NCBI GenBank assembly: GCA_047610385.1
Contig: JBLGAC010000004.1
Location: 62,001 to 126,000, forward strand
Length of the DNA stretch: 64,000 bases
Direction: 5' to 3'
Origin: JBOCEF01 sp047610385
GTDB lineage: Bacteria; Pseudomonadota; Alphaproteobacteria; Rhodobacterales; Rhodobacteraceae
Within the stretch, counting starts at the first letter, position 1, and the number at the start of each line of letters is the position of its first letter. Positions 16,702-25,821 of this stretch are shown here, piece after piece. Below the pieces are notes generated by a model, which saw nothing but the letters and a program-made list of their open reading frames with translations, was not told the origin of the DNA and searched no databases. The translations under genes and the position numbers were made by a program.

Positions 16702-18308
16702 CCGTTCTCAAATCCGCCTTCTCTCCCGCGTCGGCTGAGGCCAAAGCCAACCGCGCCGCGCATTTGACCGCGCTGGCGCAGGTGCGCGAGGCCGCCGAGG
16801 CCGCGCGCCTTGGCGGCGGGGCGACCGCGCTTGCCCGCCATGTGGCGCGCGGAAAGCTGCCGCCGCGCGCGCGGGTTGAGGCATTGCTGGACCCCGGCGC
16901 GCCGTTCCTTGAAATCGGCGCCACCGCGGCCTGGGACATGTACGAAGGCGCGGCCCCCGGCGCGGGTTTGATCGCGGGCGTGGGCCGGGTCTGCGGGCGC
17001 GACGTCATGGTGCTGTGCAACGACGCCACCGTGAAGGGTGGCACTTATTTTCCGATGACCGTCAAAAAGCACCTTCGCGCGCAGGAAATTGCTGAGGCGA
17101 ACCACCTTCCTTGCGTCTATCTGGTGGACAGCGGCGGCGCCAATCTGCCCCAGCAGGATGAGGTTTTCGCCGACCGTGACCATTTCGGGCGCATTTTCTT
17201 CAACCAGGCCAACATGTCCGCCAAGGGCATTCCGCAGATCGCTGTGGTGATGGGGTCATGCACCGCGGGCGGCGCCTATGTGCCTGCGATGTCTGATGAA
17301 ACCATCATCGTGAAGGAACAGGGTACCATTTTCCTCGCCGGTCCGCCTTTGGTAAAGGCCGCCACGGGCGAAGTGGTCTCAGCTGAGGATCTGGGCGGCG
17401 GCGATGTGCACACCCGTCTGTCGGGCGTCGCTGATCATCTGGCTGAGGACGACGCCCACGCGCTGGCCTTGGCGCGGCGGATCGTGTCGAATCTCAATCG
17501 TCCCAAACTGATGCAGGTCGAATTGCAGACGCCTGAGGCGCCGCTGTTCGATCCCGAAGAAATCCTCGGCGTCTGCCCTGCGGATCTGCGGCGTCCCTAT
17601 GACATCCGTGAATTGATCGCGCGCATTGTCGACGGCTCTCGCTTTGATGAATTCAAGGCGCGGTTCGGGGCGTCCTTGGTCACTGGCTTTGCTCATATTG
17701 AGGGGATGCCCGTCGGCATCGTCGCCAATAACGGCATCCTGTTTTCAGAATCCGCCGTCAAAGGCGCGCATTTCGTGCAATTGTGCAGCCAGCGGCGCAT
17801 TCCGCTGGTGTTCTTACAAAACATCACCGGCTTCATGGTTGGCCGTAAGTATGAGGCTGAGGGCATTGCCCGTCATGGTGCCAAGATGGTGACCGCGGTT
17901 GCCACGACACAGGTTCCCAAGGTCACCATGCTGGTCGGCGGGTCCTTTGGTGCCGGGAATTACGGCATGTGCGGGCGGGCCTATTCGCCACGCTTCCTGT
18001 GGAGCTGGCCGACCTCGCGGATCTCGGTGATGGGCGGGGAGCAGGCCGCGGGCGTGCTGGCCACGGTCACTCGCGACGGGATTGAGCGTAAAGGTGGCGC
18101 ATGGTCGGCTGAGCAGGAAACCGCGTTCAAGGCCCCGATTATTTCGCAGTTTGAGGCGCAGGGGCATCCTTTGTATGCCTCCGCCCGGCTTTGGGATGAT
18201 GGGATCGTCGATCCGCGGCACACGCGCCGCACGCTGGCGCTGTCATTGTCCGCGGCGCTGAACGCACCGATCGCTGATCGCGCGTCCTTTGGCCTGTTCA
18301 GGATGTGA
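16698..18308 (+). CDS. mccB: Methylcrotonyl-CoA carboxylase, carboxyltransferase subunit
   Basis: Transfers the carboxyl group from carboxybiotin to 3-methylcrotonyl-CoA, giving 3-methylglutaconyl-CoA. 536 residues, the usual size. The N-terminal half shows VYLVDSGGANLPQQDEVF and AVVMGSCTAGGAYVPAMSDE; the C-terminal half shows PLVFLQNITGFMVG, GSFGAGNYGMCGRAY and WPTSRISVMGGEQAA, typical of acyl-CoA carboxylase beta subunits of the methylcrotonyl type. The ATG at 16698 follows AAGGA. Its partner biotin subunit is encoded two genes downstream. Confidence 0.95.
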   Translation: MTVLKSAFSPASAEAKANRAAHLTALAQVREAAEAARLGGGATALARHVARGKLPPRARVEALLDPGAPFLEIGATAAWDMYEGAAPGAGLIAGVGRVCGRDVMVLCNDATVKGGTYFPMTVKKHLRAQEIAEANHLPCVYLVDSGGANLPQQDEVFADRDHFGRIFFNQANMSAKGIPQIAVVMGSCTAGGAYVPAMSDETIIVKEQGTIFLAGPPLVKAATGEVVSAEDLGGGDVHTRLSGVADHLAEDDAHALALARRIVSNLNRPKLMQVELQTPEAPLFDPEEILGVCPADLRRPYDIRELIARIVDGSRFDEFKARFGASLVTGFAHIEGMPVGIVANNGILFSESAVKGAHFVQLCSQRRIPLVFLQNITGFMVGRKYEAEGIARHGAKMVTAVATTQVPKVTMLVGGSFGAGNYGMCGRAYSPRFLWSWPTSRISVMGGEQAAGVLATVTRDGIERKGGAWSAEQETAFKAPIISQFEAQGHPLYASARLWDDGIVDPRHTRRTLALSLSAALNAPIADRASFGLFRM

Positions 18309-18312
18309 TGCG

Positions 18313-19308
18313 ATGCACACCCGTTTGACGGAGTATTTCGGCATCGCGCACCCAGTAATCCTGGCACCCATGGCCGGGGCCGCAGGAGGCGCGCTGGCCT
18401 CTGCGGTGTCCCGGGCAGGGGGGCTGGGGCTGGTCGGCGGCGGTTATGGCGATGCAGGCTGGTTCGCGCATGAGCTGGCGCTGGCCGAAGCGCCGATCGG
18501 TGCGGGGTTCATCACTTGGTCGCTGGCCAAACAGCCGCATTTGCTGGATCAGGCGCTGGCTGCAAACCCGCGGGCGATCATGCTGTCCTTTGGTGACCCT
18601 GCGCCTTTTGCATCGGCGATCCACGCGGCAAAGGTGCCGTTGATCTGTCAGGCGCAGACACTTGATCACGCGCGCGCCGCCGTTGATGCAGGCGCGCAAG
18701 TGATTGTCGCGCAGGGCGGAGAAGCCGGTGGCCACGGTGATCTGCGCGGAACCATGACCTTGGTTCCTGAGGTCGCCGATATGCTGGCCGCCCGGTCGCC
18801 GGACACAATTTTATGCGCCGCGGGCGGCATTGCCGATGGGCGCGGACTGGCCGCCGCGCTGATGCTGGGCGCGGATGGCGCCGTCGTCGGATCGCGGTTC
18901 TGGGCGAGCGCCGAGGCCTTGGTTCCCCCCGCGATGCAGCAAGCGGCCATCGCGGCCACCGGCGACGACACCCTGCGCACCCGCGTGGTGGACCGCGTTC
19001 GTGGGCTGCGCTGGCCCGGCGGCTTCACGATCCGGGTGCTGAAGAACGATTTCACGGACCGCTGGCACGGGGCCGAAGATGCCCTGGAAGACGCGCTTTG
19101 CACCGAAGGCCCGCGCTGGCGCGCTGGTGCCATCGCAGATGATCCCGCCATCGCCAACCCCATCATCGGCGAGGCCGCGGGCCTGATCCACGACGCGCCC
19201 CCCGCGGCCCGATTGCTGCACGATATGATCGCAGGCTGCGACGCGGCTTTGGCCCGCGCAGCACAGCTTCGCCTCAAGGCGCCCGACGCCCTGCGCAAGG
19301 AAACCTGA
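18313..19308 (+). CDS. Nitronate monooxygenase-family flavoprotein inside the leucine operon
   Basis: 331 residues with an FMN-binding TIM barrel: TEYFGIAHPVILAPMAG at the start, IVAQGGEAGGHG in the middle and AAGGIADGRGLAAALMLGADG then GSRF for phosphate binding. Family members oxidise alkyl nitronates or act as related enoyl reductases. Its place between the two carboxylase subunits, four bases after mccB and two before mccA, implies co-expression with leucine catabolism. The actual substrate is not evident; it may detoxify a nitro compound or act on a CoA intermediate. Confidence 0.85.
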   Translation: MHTRLTEYFGIAHPVILAPMAGAAGGALASAVSRAGGLGLVGGGYGDAGWFAHELALAEAPIGAGFITWSLAKQPHLLDQALAANPRAIMLSFGDPAPFASAIHAAKVPLICQAQTLDHARAAVDAGAQVIVAQGGEAGGHGDLRGTMTLVPEVADMLAARSPDTILCAAGGIADGRGLAAALMLGADGAVVGSRFWASAEALVPPAMQQAAIAATGDDTLRTRVVDRVRGLRWPGGFTIRVLKNDFTDRWHGAEDALEDALCTEGPRWRAGAIADDPAIANPIIGEAAGLIHDAPPAARLLHDMIAGCDAALARAAQLRLKAPDALRKET

Positions 19309-19310
19309 CC

Positions 19311-21281
19311 ATGTTCACCAAGATCCTGATCGCCAACCGCGGCGAAATCGCCTGCCGTGTCGCCCGCACCGCCCGCGCCATGGGCGTGGCCACCGTCGCG
19401 GTTTATTCCGACGCCGACGCCAACGCCGCCCATGTGAGCGCCTGCGACGAGGCCGCGCGCATCGGCACGGCGCCGGTCGGGGACAGCTATCTGCGCGGCG
19501 ACCGGATCATCGCGGCCGCGCTGGCCACTGGCGCGCAGGCGATCCATCCGGGCTATGGGTTCCTGTCGGAGAACCCCGATTTCGTTGATGCGGTGGTGGC
19601 TGCGGGTCTGACCTTCATCGGCCCGTCGGCGTTGGCGATCCGCGCCATGGGCCTGAAAGATGCCGCGAAAAACCTGATGGAGGAGGCCGGCGTCCCCGTT
19701 GTCCCCGGCTATCATGGCGCCCGGCAGGAACCTGACTTTCTGGCTGGTGAGGCCGAGGCGATCGGCTATCCGGTCCTGATCAAGGCCCGCGCGGGCGGCG
19801 GCGGCAAAGGCATGCGCCGTGTGGACCGGGCAGAGGATTTTGCCGAACACCTCGCCTCTGCGCAGCGCGAAGGGCTGGCGTCTTTCGGCGATGCCGCGGT
19901 GCTGATTGAAAAATACGTCTCCACCCCCCGGCACATCGAAATTCAGGTGTTCGGCGACGGTCACGGCAATGCGGTGCATCTGTTTGAACGTGACTGTTCG
20001 TTGCAGCGCCGCCACCAAAAGGTGATTGAAGAAGCCCCCGCCCCCGGCATGACCGACGACATGCGTCAGGCCATGGGCGCCAGCGCCGTGCGCGCCGCCA
20101 AGGCGATCGGGTATTCAGGCGCTGGCACCGTCGAATTCATTGTCGATGCGACCGACGGGCTACGCCCCGACCGTTTCTGGTTCATGGAAATGAACACCCG
20201 CCTTCAGGTGGAACATCCGGTGACGGAAATGATCACCGGCCATGATCTGGTTGAATGGCAGCTTCGCGTCGCCGCGGGCGCTGCCTTGCCGGTGACGCAA
20301 TCGGACCTGTCGATCAACGGCCACGCGGTTGAGGCCAGGATCTACGCCGAGGACCCGGCCAAAGGCTTCTTGCCCCAGATCGGCCGCCTGCACCGTCTGC
20401 ACCTGCCGACCGTCCATGCCCGCGTTGATTCGGGCGTGCGCGAAGGCGACAGCGTCACCCCCCATTACGACCCGATGATCGCCAAAATCATCGCCCACGG
20501 CGCCACGCGCAGCGAAGCGCTGACCCGGCTCGGCGACGCGCTGGCCTCGGCGCAGGTGGCGGGCTGCACCACCAATGCCGCATTCCTCGCGCGCCTGATC
20601 GCCCAGCCAGATTTCGTGGCGGGCAAGATGGACACCGGCTTGATTGACCGCGAACTGGCCGCGCTGACTGCCCCGCTGCCGCCTTTGCGCGCCGCCCCCG
20701 CGCTGGCGGCCATCGCGCTGCTGGGCCTTGATCGCGCAGGCGGCCCGGCCTTTGCCGCCACTGACGGGTTCCGCCTTTGGGGGCCTGAGGATCGCACCGT
20801 CACGCTGACCGCAGATGATGACGATGCGGCGCTTACGCTCTCGGTGCTCGGGGGTGGCGCGTTCGACGTGGGCGACGCTGAGGGACGCTTTGCCCTGACG
20901 CTGTCTGGCGGCGCATATGCGATTGATGGCGGCCCGCGCCGGTCGGTCACGCTGGCGCGTTCTGGTGCGTCGATCACCGTGCTGACCCATGGCCGCGCGG
21001 CGGTGTTCACGTTGCCCGATCCGCTTGATCAGGCGGGTGAGGGCGCGGCGGCTGGCGATGTGGTGATCGCGCCGATGCCGGGGTTGGTCAAACTGGTGTC
21101 GATCAAGGCTGGCGATACGGTCGAAGCTGGCACCCCGCTGATCGTCATGGAGGCGATGAAGATGGAGCACCGCCTGACCGCCCCCCGCGCGGGCGTGGTC
21201 CAAGAACTGCTATGTGCTGAGGGATCGCAGGTCGATGACGGTGCCATCCTGCTGCGCCTGATCCCCGAGGAAAACGCATGA
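19311..21281 (+). CDS. mccA: Methylcrotonyl-CoA carboxylase, biotin-containing subunit
   Basis: Carboxylates its own biotin using ATP and bicarbonate. 656 residues. The biotin carboxylase domain opens with KILIANRGEIACRVARTA and continues with the ATP-grasp loop KARAGGGGKGMRRV and EMNTRLQVEHPVTEMITG. A variable linker follows. The C-terminal biotinyl domain has the attachment motif MEAMKMEH (Lys near residue 620). It overlaps the HMG-CoA lyase gene by four bases. Neighbouring mccB and isovaleryl-CoA dehydrogenase identify the substrate as methylcrotonyl-CoA rather than propionyl-CoA. Confidence 0.95.
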   Translation: MFTKILIANRGEIACRVARTARAMGVATVAVYSDADANAAHVSACDEAARIGTAPVGDSYLRGDRIIAAALATGAQAIHPGYGFLSENPDFVDAVVAAGLTFIGPSALAIRAMGLKDAAKNLMEEAGVPVVPGYHGARQEPDFLAGEAEAIGYPVLIKARAGGGGKGMRRVDRAEDFAEHLASAQREGLASFGDAAVLIEKYVSTPRHIEIQVFGDGHGNAVHLFERDCSLQRRHQKVIEEAPAPGMTDDMRQAMGASAVRAAKAIGYSGAGTVEFIVDATDGLRPDRFWFMEMNTRLQVEHPVTEMITGHDLVEWQLRVAAGAALPVTQSDLSINGHAVEARIYAEDPAKGFLPQIGRLHRLHLPTVHARVDSGVREGDSVTPHYDPMIAKIIAHGATRSEALTRLGDALASAQVAGCTTNAAFLARLIAQPDFVAGKMDTGLIDRELAALTAPLPPLRAAPALAAIALLGLDRAGGPAFAATDGFRLWGPEDRTVTLTADDDDAALTLSVLGGGAFDVGDAEGRFALTLSGGAYAIDGGPRRSVTLARSGASITVLTHGRAAVFTLPDPLDQAGEGAAAGDVVIAPMPGLVKLVSIKAGDTVEAGTPLIVMEAMKMEHRLTAPRAGVVQELLCAEGSQVDDGAILLRLIPEENA

Positions 21282-22135
21282 CCCCCAACGTCACGATCTT
21301 TGAGGTTGGCCCCCGCGACGGCCTGCAAAACGAAAAGCGCATGATCCCCACGGCGGATAAAATCGCCTTGATCAACATGCTGTCAGGCACCGGGCTGACC
21401 CGCATTGAGGCGACCAGCTTCGTGTCCCCCCGCTGGGTTCCGCAGATGGGCGACGCGGCCGCGGTGATGGCCGGGATCACCCGCGCGCCCGGCGTCGGAT
21501 ACGCCGTGCTGACGCCCAACATGAAGGGCTATGACGGCGCGCGGGCGGCGAAAGCTGATGAAATTGCGGTGTTCGCCAGTGCCTCCGAAGGGTTCAGCCG
21601 CAAGAACATCAACGCCAGCGTCGCGGAAAGCCTTGAGCGGTTCGCCCCCGTCCTGATCGCCGCCAAGGCCGATGGAATGCCGGTGCGCGGCTATATTTCC
21701 TGCGTCACCGATTGCCCCTTTGATGGCAAGGTCGCGCCGCAGGCCGTGGCCGCGCTGGCGGGCGCGTTGATGGCGATGGGCTGCTTTGAAATCAGCCTCG
21801 GCGACACGATCGGGGCCGCGACGCCGGACACCACCGACGCCATGCTGGCCGCAGTGCTGGGCGAGGTTCCGGCAGACAAGCTTGCGGGCCATTTCCACGA
21901 CACTGAGGGCCGCGCGCTGGACAACATCCTGACATCCTTGGATCGTGGGGTGCGGATCTTTGATGCCTCGGTCGGGGGCCTTGGGGGCTGTCCGTATGCG
22001 CCCGGCGCTGCGGGCAATGTCGCCACCGAAGCCGTGCTGGCGCTGATGGCGACCCATGGTTATGCGACCGGCGTGGATGAGGCGAAATTGCTGGAAGCCG
22101 CTGCCTTCGCCAAAACCCTGAGGGAGACCGCGTGA
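21278..22135 (+). CDS. liuE: Hydroxymethylglutaryl-CoA lyase
   Basis: Cleaves 3-hydroxy-3-methylglutaryl-CoA to acetoacetate and acetyl-CoA, the last step of leucine degradation. 285 residues. FEVGPRDGLQNEKRMIP holds the conserved catalytic Arg-Asp region; GHFHDTEGRALDN is the metal-binding part; SVGGLGGCPYAPGAAGNVATE contains the active-site cysteine signature. It overlaps mccA (ATGA) and the next gene (TGATG), so translation of the group is likely coupled. Confidence 0.95.
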   Translation: MTPNVTIFEVGPRDGLQNEKRMIPTADKIALINMLSGTGLTRIEATSFVSPRWVPQMGDAAAVMAGITRAPGVGYAVLTPNMKGYDGARAAKADEIAVFASASEGFSRKNINASVAESLERFAPVLIAAKADGMPVRGYISCVTDCPFDGKVAPQAVAALAGALMAMGCFEISLGDTIGAATPDTTDAMLAAVLGEVPADKLAGHFHDTEGRALDNILTSLDRGVRIFDASVGGLGGCPYAPGAAGNVATEAVLALMATHGYATGVDEAKLLEAAAFAKTLRETA

Positions 22136-22923
22136 TGCCCGATTACAGCACCATTACCGTCGCCACCGACGACCGCGGCGTCGCCACGCTGACGCTGGCA
22201 CGGGCTGAGCGTCACAACGCCATGAACGCCGCGATGATCGCGGATCTGTCCGCCGCCGCTGCCGCGCTGGGCGCGGACCCGGCGGTGCGCGTTGTGGTGC
22301 TGACCGGGCAGGGTGCCAGCTTTTGCGCCGGGGGCGATCTGGGCTGGATGCGTGACCAGATGACCGCCGACCGCACCACCCGCATGGCTGAGGCGCGGCT
22401 GCTGGCGGGGATGCTTGGCGCCCTCAACACCCTGCCCAAACCATTGATCGGGCGGGTGAACGGGCAGGCCTATGGCGGCGGGATCGGCATGATGTCGGTC
22501 TGTGATGTGGCCATCGGCGCGACCGGCGCAACATTCGGGCTGACTGAGGTGAAGCTGGGCCTGATCCCGGCCACCATTTCGCCCTATGTGCTGGCGCGGA
22601 TGGGCGAAGGCATGGCCCGCCGGGTGTTCATGTCTGCCCGCCTGTTCGACGCGGCTGAGGCCGTGACCCTCGGCTTGCTCGCCCGCGCTGTGGCGCCCGA
22701 AGCGCTGGACGGTGCCATTGAGGCAGAGATCCGCCCCTATCTGAAGGCGGCGCCAGCGGCGGTGGCGGCGGCAAAGGCCCTTGCGCGCAGCCTTGGCCCG
22801 CGCATTGACGACGCGGTGATTGAGGACACAATCCGCCGTCTTGCGGACACTTGGGAAACCGCCAGCGCCACTGAGGGCATCGCCGCGTTCTTTGAAAAAC
22901 GCGCCCCGGTATGGCCGACCTGA
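22135..22923 (+). CDS. liuC: Enoyl-CoA hydratase, probably methylglutaconyl-CoA hydratase
   Basis: Crotonase-fold protein of 262 residues. The oxyanion-hole segments are RAERHNAMNAAM and GQGASFCAGGDLGWM, and NGQAYGGGIGMMSVCDVAIG supplies the second loop; FGLTEVKLGLIPATISPYV carries a catalytic acidic region. Placed between mccA, HMG-CoA lyase and the operon end, it most likely hydrates 3-methylglutaconyl-CoA to HMG-CoA. ATG at 22135 chosen; a GTG sits one codon earlier. It overlaps the next gene by 13 bases. Confidence 0.9.
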   Translation: MPDYSTITVATDDRGVATLTLARAERHNAMNAAMIADLSAAAAALGADPAVRVVVLTGQGASFCAGGDLGWMRDQMTADRTTRMAEARLLAGMLGALNTLPKPLIGRVNGQAYGGGIGMMSVCDVAIGATGATFGLTEVKLGLIPATISPYVLARMGEGMARRVFMSARLFDAAEAVTLGLLARAVAPEALDGAIEAEIRPYLKAAPAAVAAAKALARSLGPRIDDAVIEDTIRRLADTWETASATEGIAAFFEKRAPVWPT

Positions 22924-24071
22924 CCGCCCGCCCCCCCACCGCGTCCGCCACCCTCGCCCCCGCCCCGGCGCTGCGTGAGGAGGTTCTGCGCTGCCTGCGC
23001 GCTTTTGCATGGGATGCGTTCGGCCCCTTGCCGGGCGCCGCGGCACCGGAACTGTTGGAGGGCAAGCTGCCGGTCCCGCTCACGGACCTGCTGCGCTTTG
23101 CCGAATACGAAGGGGTGACCGAGGCGGTCGCCGCGGGCCTGTTGCTGCGGCTTGGTGATCAGGCCGGGGCGGCGGCGATGTTGTTGGAGGGACCGCGCAG
23201 ACTGGCGCGCGCCAAGGCCCGTGCCTATCGCGCCGAATTGGTCGATCTGGGCCGCATCCTGACCGGCGTGGGCCAGCAGGCGATCGCCCTCAAAGGCGCC
23301 GCGGTGCTGGCCGAGGCTGAGACGCCCCCGGCCTGGCGCGACATGATCGATCTTGATCTGTTGATCGCGCCTGAGGCGCTGGACCCCGCGCTGATTGCCC
23401 TGAAGGCCGAAGGCTGGACTGGCGATTTTGCGGCGTTCTCCCCACGCACGGATTACCATTTTCCGGCCTTGTTCCCCCCCGGCGACGCGCCCGCAACGGT
23501 GGAACTGCACCTGCGCCTTGGTTGGGCCAAGAGCGGCCCGCTGACGCCCGCGCAGCTTTTCCCCCGCGCAAGCCCGAGCGCGATCGCGGGCGTGCGGGTG
23601 CTGTCGGTCACCCACCGGTTGGCGCATCTGGTGCAGCACGCGCAACGCGGTGATCGGCGGTTCGCGCGGGGCACAGCCCGGCTGCGCGATGCGTTGGACT
23701 GGCGGATGCTGACGGCGCGTCCAGACGCGCCTGACATTGCGGAGCTTGTTGCGCTGCTGGCGCAAGGCGGCAGCAGCGCGCGGCAAGGGGCCGAAGCCTT
23801 CGCAGCGCTTCAGGCGATGATCTGGGCCGCGCCCTGCGCCGATGCCGGTTGGGCGCGCCAACATGGCGCTTGGGCCGACATCGCGCTGTCACGCATCGCC
23901 GACCCGGAGGCCGCGAAGGCCGCGAAGGCCGCGGACCGTCTGCGCGGCTGGTGCGAAGCGCTGAGCGATCCGGCGATGCTGCGGCACATGATGGCGGGAT
24001 CGCTGAACCCGGCGCGGCGCGCACGGTTCCTGTCGCGGCTTGGCATCGGGCGGGCACCTCGGGGGGATTGA
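22911..24071 (+). CDS. Nucleotidyltransferase-family protein at the end of the leucine operon
   Basis: 386 residues, Ala-rich. The segment AIALKGAAVLAEAETPPAWRD then MIDLDLLIAP resembles the uncharacterised nucleotidyltransferase family (NTP_transf_5 type), with a possible metal-binding DxD at IDLDL. A later HRLAHLVQHAQRGDRRF block also fits. Members are often near surface-polysaccharide or peptide-modification genes; here it follows the hydratase gene with a 13-base overlap, so it may be only transcriptionally linked. No function can be stated. Confidence 0.7.
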   Translation: MADLTARPPTASATLAPAPALREEVLRCLRAFAWDAFGPLPGAAAPELLEGKLPVPLTDLLRFAEYEGVTEAVAAGLLLRLGDQAGAAAMLLEGPRRLARAKARAYRAELVDLGRILTGVGQQAIALKGAAVLAEAETPPAWRDMIDLDLLIAPEALDPALIALKAEGWTGDFAAFSPRTDYHFPALFPPGDAPATVELHLRLGWAKSGPLTPAQLFPRASPSAIAGVRVLSVTHRLAHLVQHAQRGDRRFARGTARLRDALDWRMLTARPDAPDIAELVALLAQGGSSARQGAEAFAALQAMIWAAPCADAGWARQHGAWADIALSRIADPEAAKAAKAADRLRGWCEALSDPAMLRHMMAGSLNPARRARFLSRLGIGRAPRGD

Positions 24072-24228
24072 CCCCCCTTCGGCACCGCGCCGCGTCTGTT
24101 GTTGCACTGGATGGACCGTGGCGCCCGCGGCGCTGCGGCGGCCGTCACCGCAAGCGCTGAGGTTGGGCTCCGCCGCGCAGGCGTGACGGTGCCGCTCTCG
24201 GCCGGATCCGAAGCGCGGCGCCCGGGTT

Positions 24229-24681
24229 TCAGTTCGCGGTGCCGTCGGGTTTGAACACGCCTTGTTCCTTCAGCGCGTCTGCGATCTCTTTGGGCATGTA
24301 TTTCTCATCGTGCTTGGCGAGCACTTCGCTGGCGACGAACACGCCTTCGCGGTTCAGCGCGCCCTCAGCGATGATGCCTTGGCCTTCGCGGAACAGGTCT
24401 GGCAGCACGCCTGCGAACGCAATCTGCTGGGTGGCGCCGCCATCGGTGACATCAAAGCGCACGACCTCTCCGTCTCCGCGGACCACTGAGCCTTCGACCA
24501 CCAGGCCGCCAACGCGCAGGCGCTCGCCGGGGGCGGGGGATTTCGCGATGATCTCAGAGGGGGAAAAGAAGAACACGATCGAATCGCGCATGCCGACCCC
24601 GACCAGCACTGTGGCCGAAAGCAGGAACGCCGCCCCGATCCCGATCAGCATGATCCGCCGTTTCTTACGCGTCATCGCCAT
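24229..24681 (-). CDS. ccmE: CcmE, periplasmic heme chaperone for cytochrome c maturation
   Basis: Binds heme covalently and passes it to the apocytochrome ligation machinery. 150 residues: a basic N-terminus, one membrane anchor (about 10-30), then an OB-fold domain. VLAKHDEKYMPKEI contains the heme-binding His and the downstream Tyr. The rest of the ccm genes are not in the window. The many c-type cytochromes nearby (SoxX, SoxA, SoxD, cytochrome c2) depend on this pathway. The ATG at 24681 is followed by a second Met two codons later. Confidence 0.95.
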   Translation of the reverse strand: MAMTRKKRRIMLIGIGAAFLLSATVLVGVGMRDSIVFFFSPSEIIAKSPAPGERLRVGGLVVEGSVVRGDGEVVRFDVTDGGATQQIAFAGVLPDLFREGQGIIAEGALNREGVFVASEVLAKHDEKYMPKEIADALKEQGVFKPDGTAN

Positions 24682-24778
24682 CTGTGATCCGCCTATTCGA
24701 TCGCCGATTAACGATATATCTACAACGCTGCGGCGGGGTTTCCATTGCGGCGTGGGGGCGCGGGGGGCTCAGCTTTCC

Positions 24779-25798
24779 TCAGGCCACGCGCCCGGGTTTG
24801 ACGGGGCGTGCCCCTGATCCGGGGACCAGACGCTCCAACGCTGCGTTGATCTCAGCCCCGAGGATAATTGCCGCCCCGGTAAGATAGAAAAACAGCAGCG
24901 TGATGATCACCCCGGCGATGCCGCCATAGGTGACCGAATAGCTCGGCGCATAACTCAGGTAGATCGAGAACGCCGTCGCCCCGAGCATCCAGATCACCAG
25001 CGTCGACACGATCCCGGGCAACAGCCGCGCGCGCCGCTGGCTGCGCGACGGCAAAAAGCGGTGCATGGCATACAAAAACGCGACGAAGGCCCCCATACCC
25101 ACCGCATAGCGCAGGATCGCGGTGCCCAGCGGGGCAGAGATGCCGGTCAGCGCCTCAATCGTGGTCAGCAGAAGCGGCGCGAACACGATTGCCACCCCCA
25201 GCGTCGCGAAGGTGATCGAGCCGAGCATGACAAAGCCCAGCCCCACAAGGCGGCGCACGACAAATCCCCGGATGGTCGGGCTTTCATAGGCGCGGTCGAA
25301 GGCGGCGCGGAACGCCTCCACCCCGTTTGACGCCGCCCAGATCGCGCCTGCGGCCGACACGGTCAGCAGGCCGCCGCGGTCCTTGCCCAGCACATCGGTC
25401 AGCACTGGGGCCAGGGCCTCGGCCATCGACTGGGGTGCCTGGCGGAACAGCCAGTCGATGCCGGCGGTCAGATCCTCTGGCCCGATGGCGGCTGAGGCAA
25501 AGGCCGCGGTGAAAATCATGAACGGGAACAGCGCCAGCAGCACCGAATAGGCGATGTAGCCCGACAGGATCCAGCCATCATCAGCCGCGAAATGCGCATA
25601 GGCCCGCCGCGCCACGCGCGCGCTGTCCAGCACTGCCATCAGGATCGCCCGCAGCCAGCGCGGCGTCACAAAGCGCCCGGCGCGGGCGGCGGTGCGCGCG
25701 GTCTTGCGCGCACGGTTCGGCCCCAAGGTTGGCCCCGGGTTGGCGTCAGGGTTGGCCTCTGTGGTGGCCTCTGTGGCGCTGGGCGGCTGGCCGGTCAT
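24779..25798 (-). CDS. YihY/BrkB-family membrane protein
   Basis: 339 residues. The first 50 residues are polar (Ala, Pro, Asn and Arg rich). The core has six or so hydrophobic segments, with SGYIAYSVLLALFPFMIF and YGGIAGVIITLLFFYLTGAAIILGAEINA characteristic of the YihY/BrkB family, inner-membrane proteins of unsettled function that were once mistaken for RNase BN. AAGGAT lies before the ATG at 25798. It ends 24 bases upstream of nothing transcribed convergently, and argC lies upstream on the same strand with a 23-base gap, so they may be co-transcribed. Confidence 0.88.
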   Translation of the reverse strand: MTGQPPSATEATTEANPDANPGPTLGPNRARKTARTAARAGRFVTPRWLRAILMAVLDSARVARRAYAHFAADDGWILSGYIAYSVLLALFPFMIFTAAFASAAIGPEDLTAGIDWLFRQAPQSMAEALAPVLTDVLGKDRGGLLTVSAAGAIWAASNGVEAFRAAFDRAYESPTIRGFVVRRLVGLGFVMLGSITFATLGVAIVFAPLLLTTIEALTGISAPLGTAILRYAVGMGAFVAFLYAMHRFLPSRSQRRARLLPGIVSTLVIWMLGATAFSIYLSYAPSYSVTYGGIAGVIITLLFFYLTGAAIILGAEINAALERLVPGSGARPVKPGRVA

Positions 25799-25821
25799 GG
25801 GCGATCCTTCTTTGCGCGGCG

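Noticed and set aside
18666..20018. 450-codon minus-strand frame over the nitronate monooxygenase and mccA genes
   Set aside because: Lies wholly antisense to strongly supported genes; rich in Arg, Gly and His as shadows are.
22737..23864. 375-codon minus-strand frame over liuC and the nucleotidyltransferase gene
   Set aside because: Antisense shadow without motifs.
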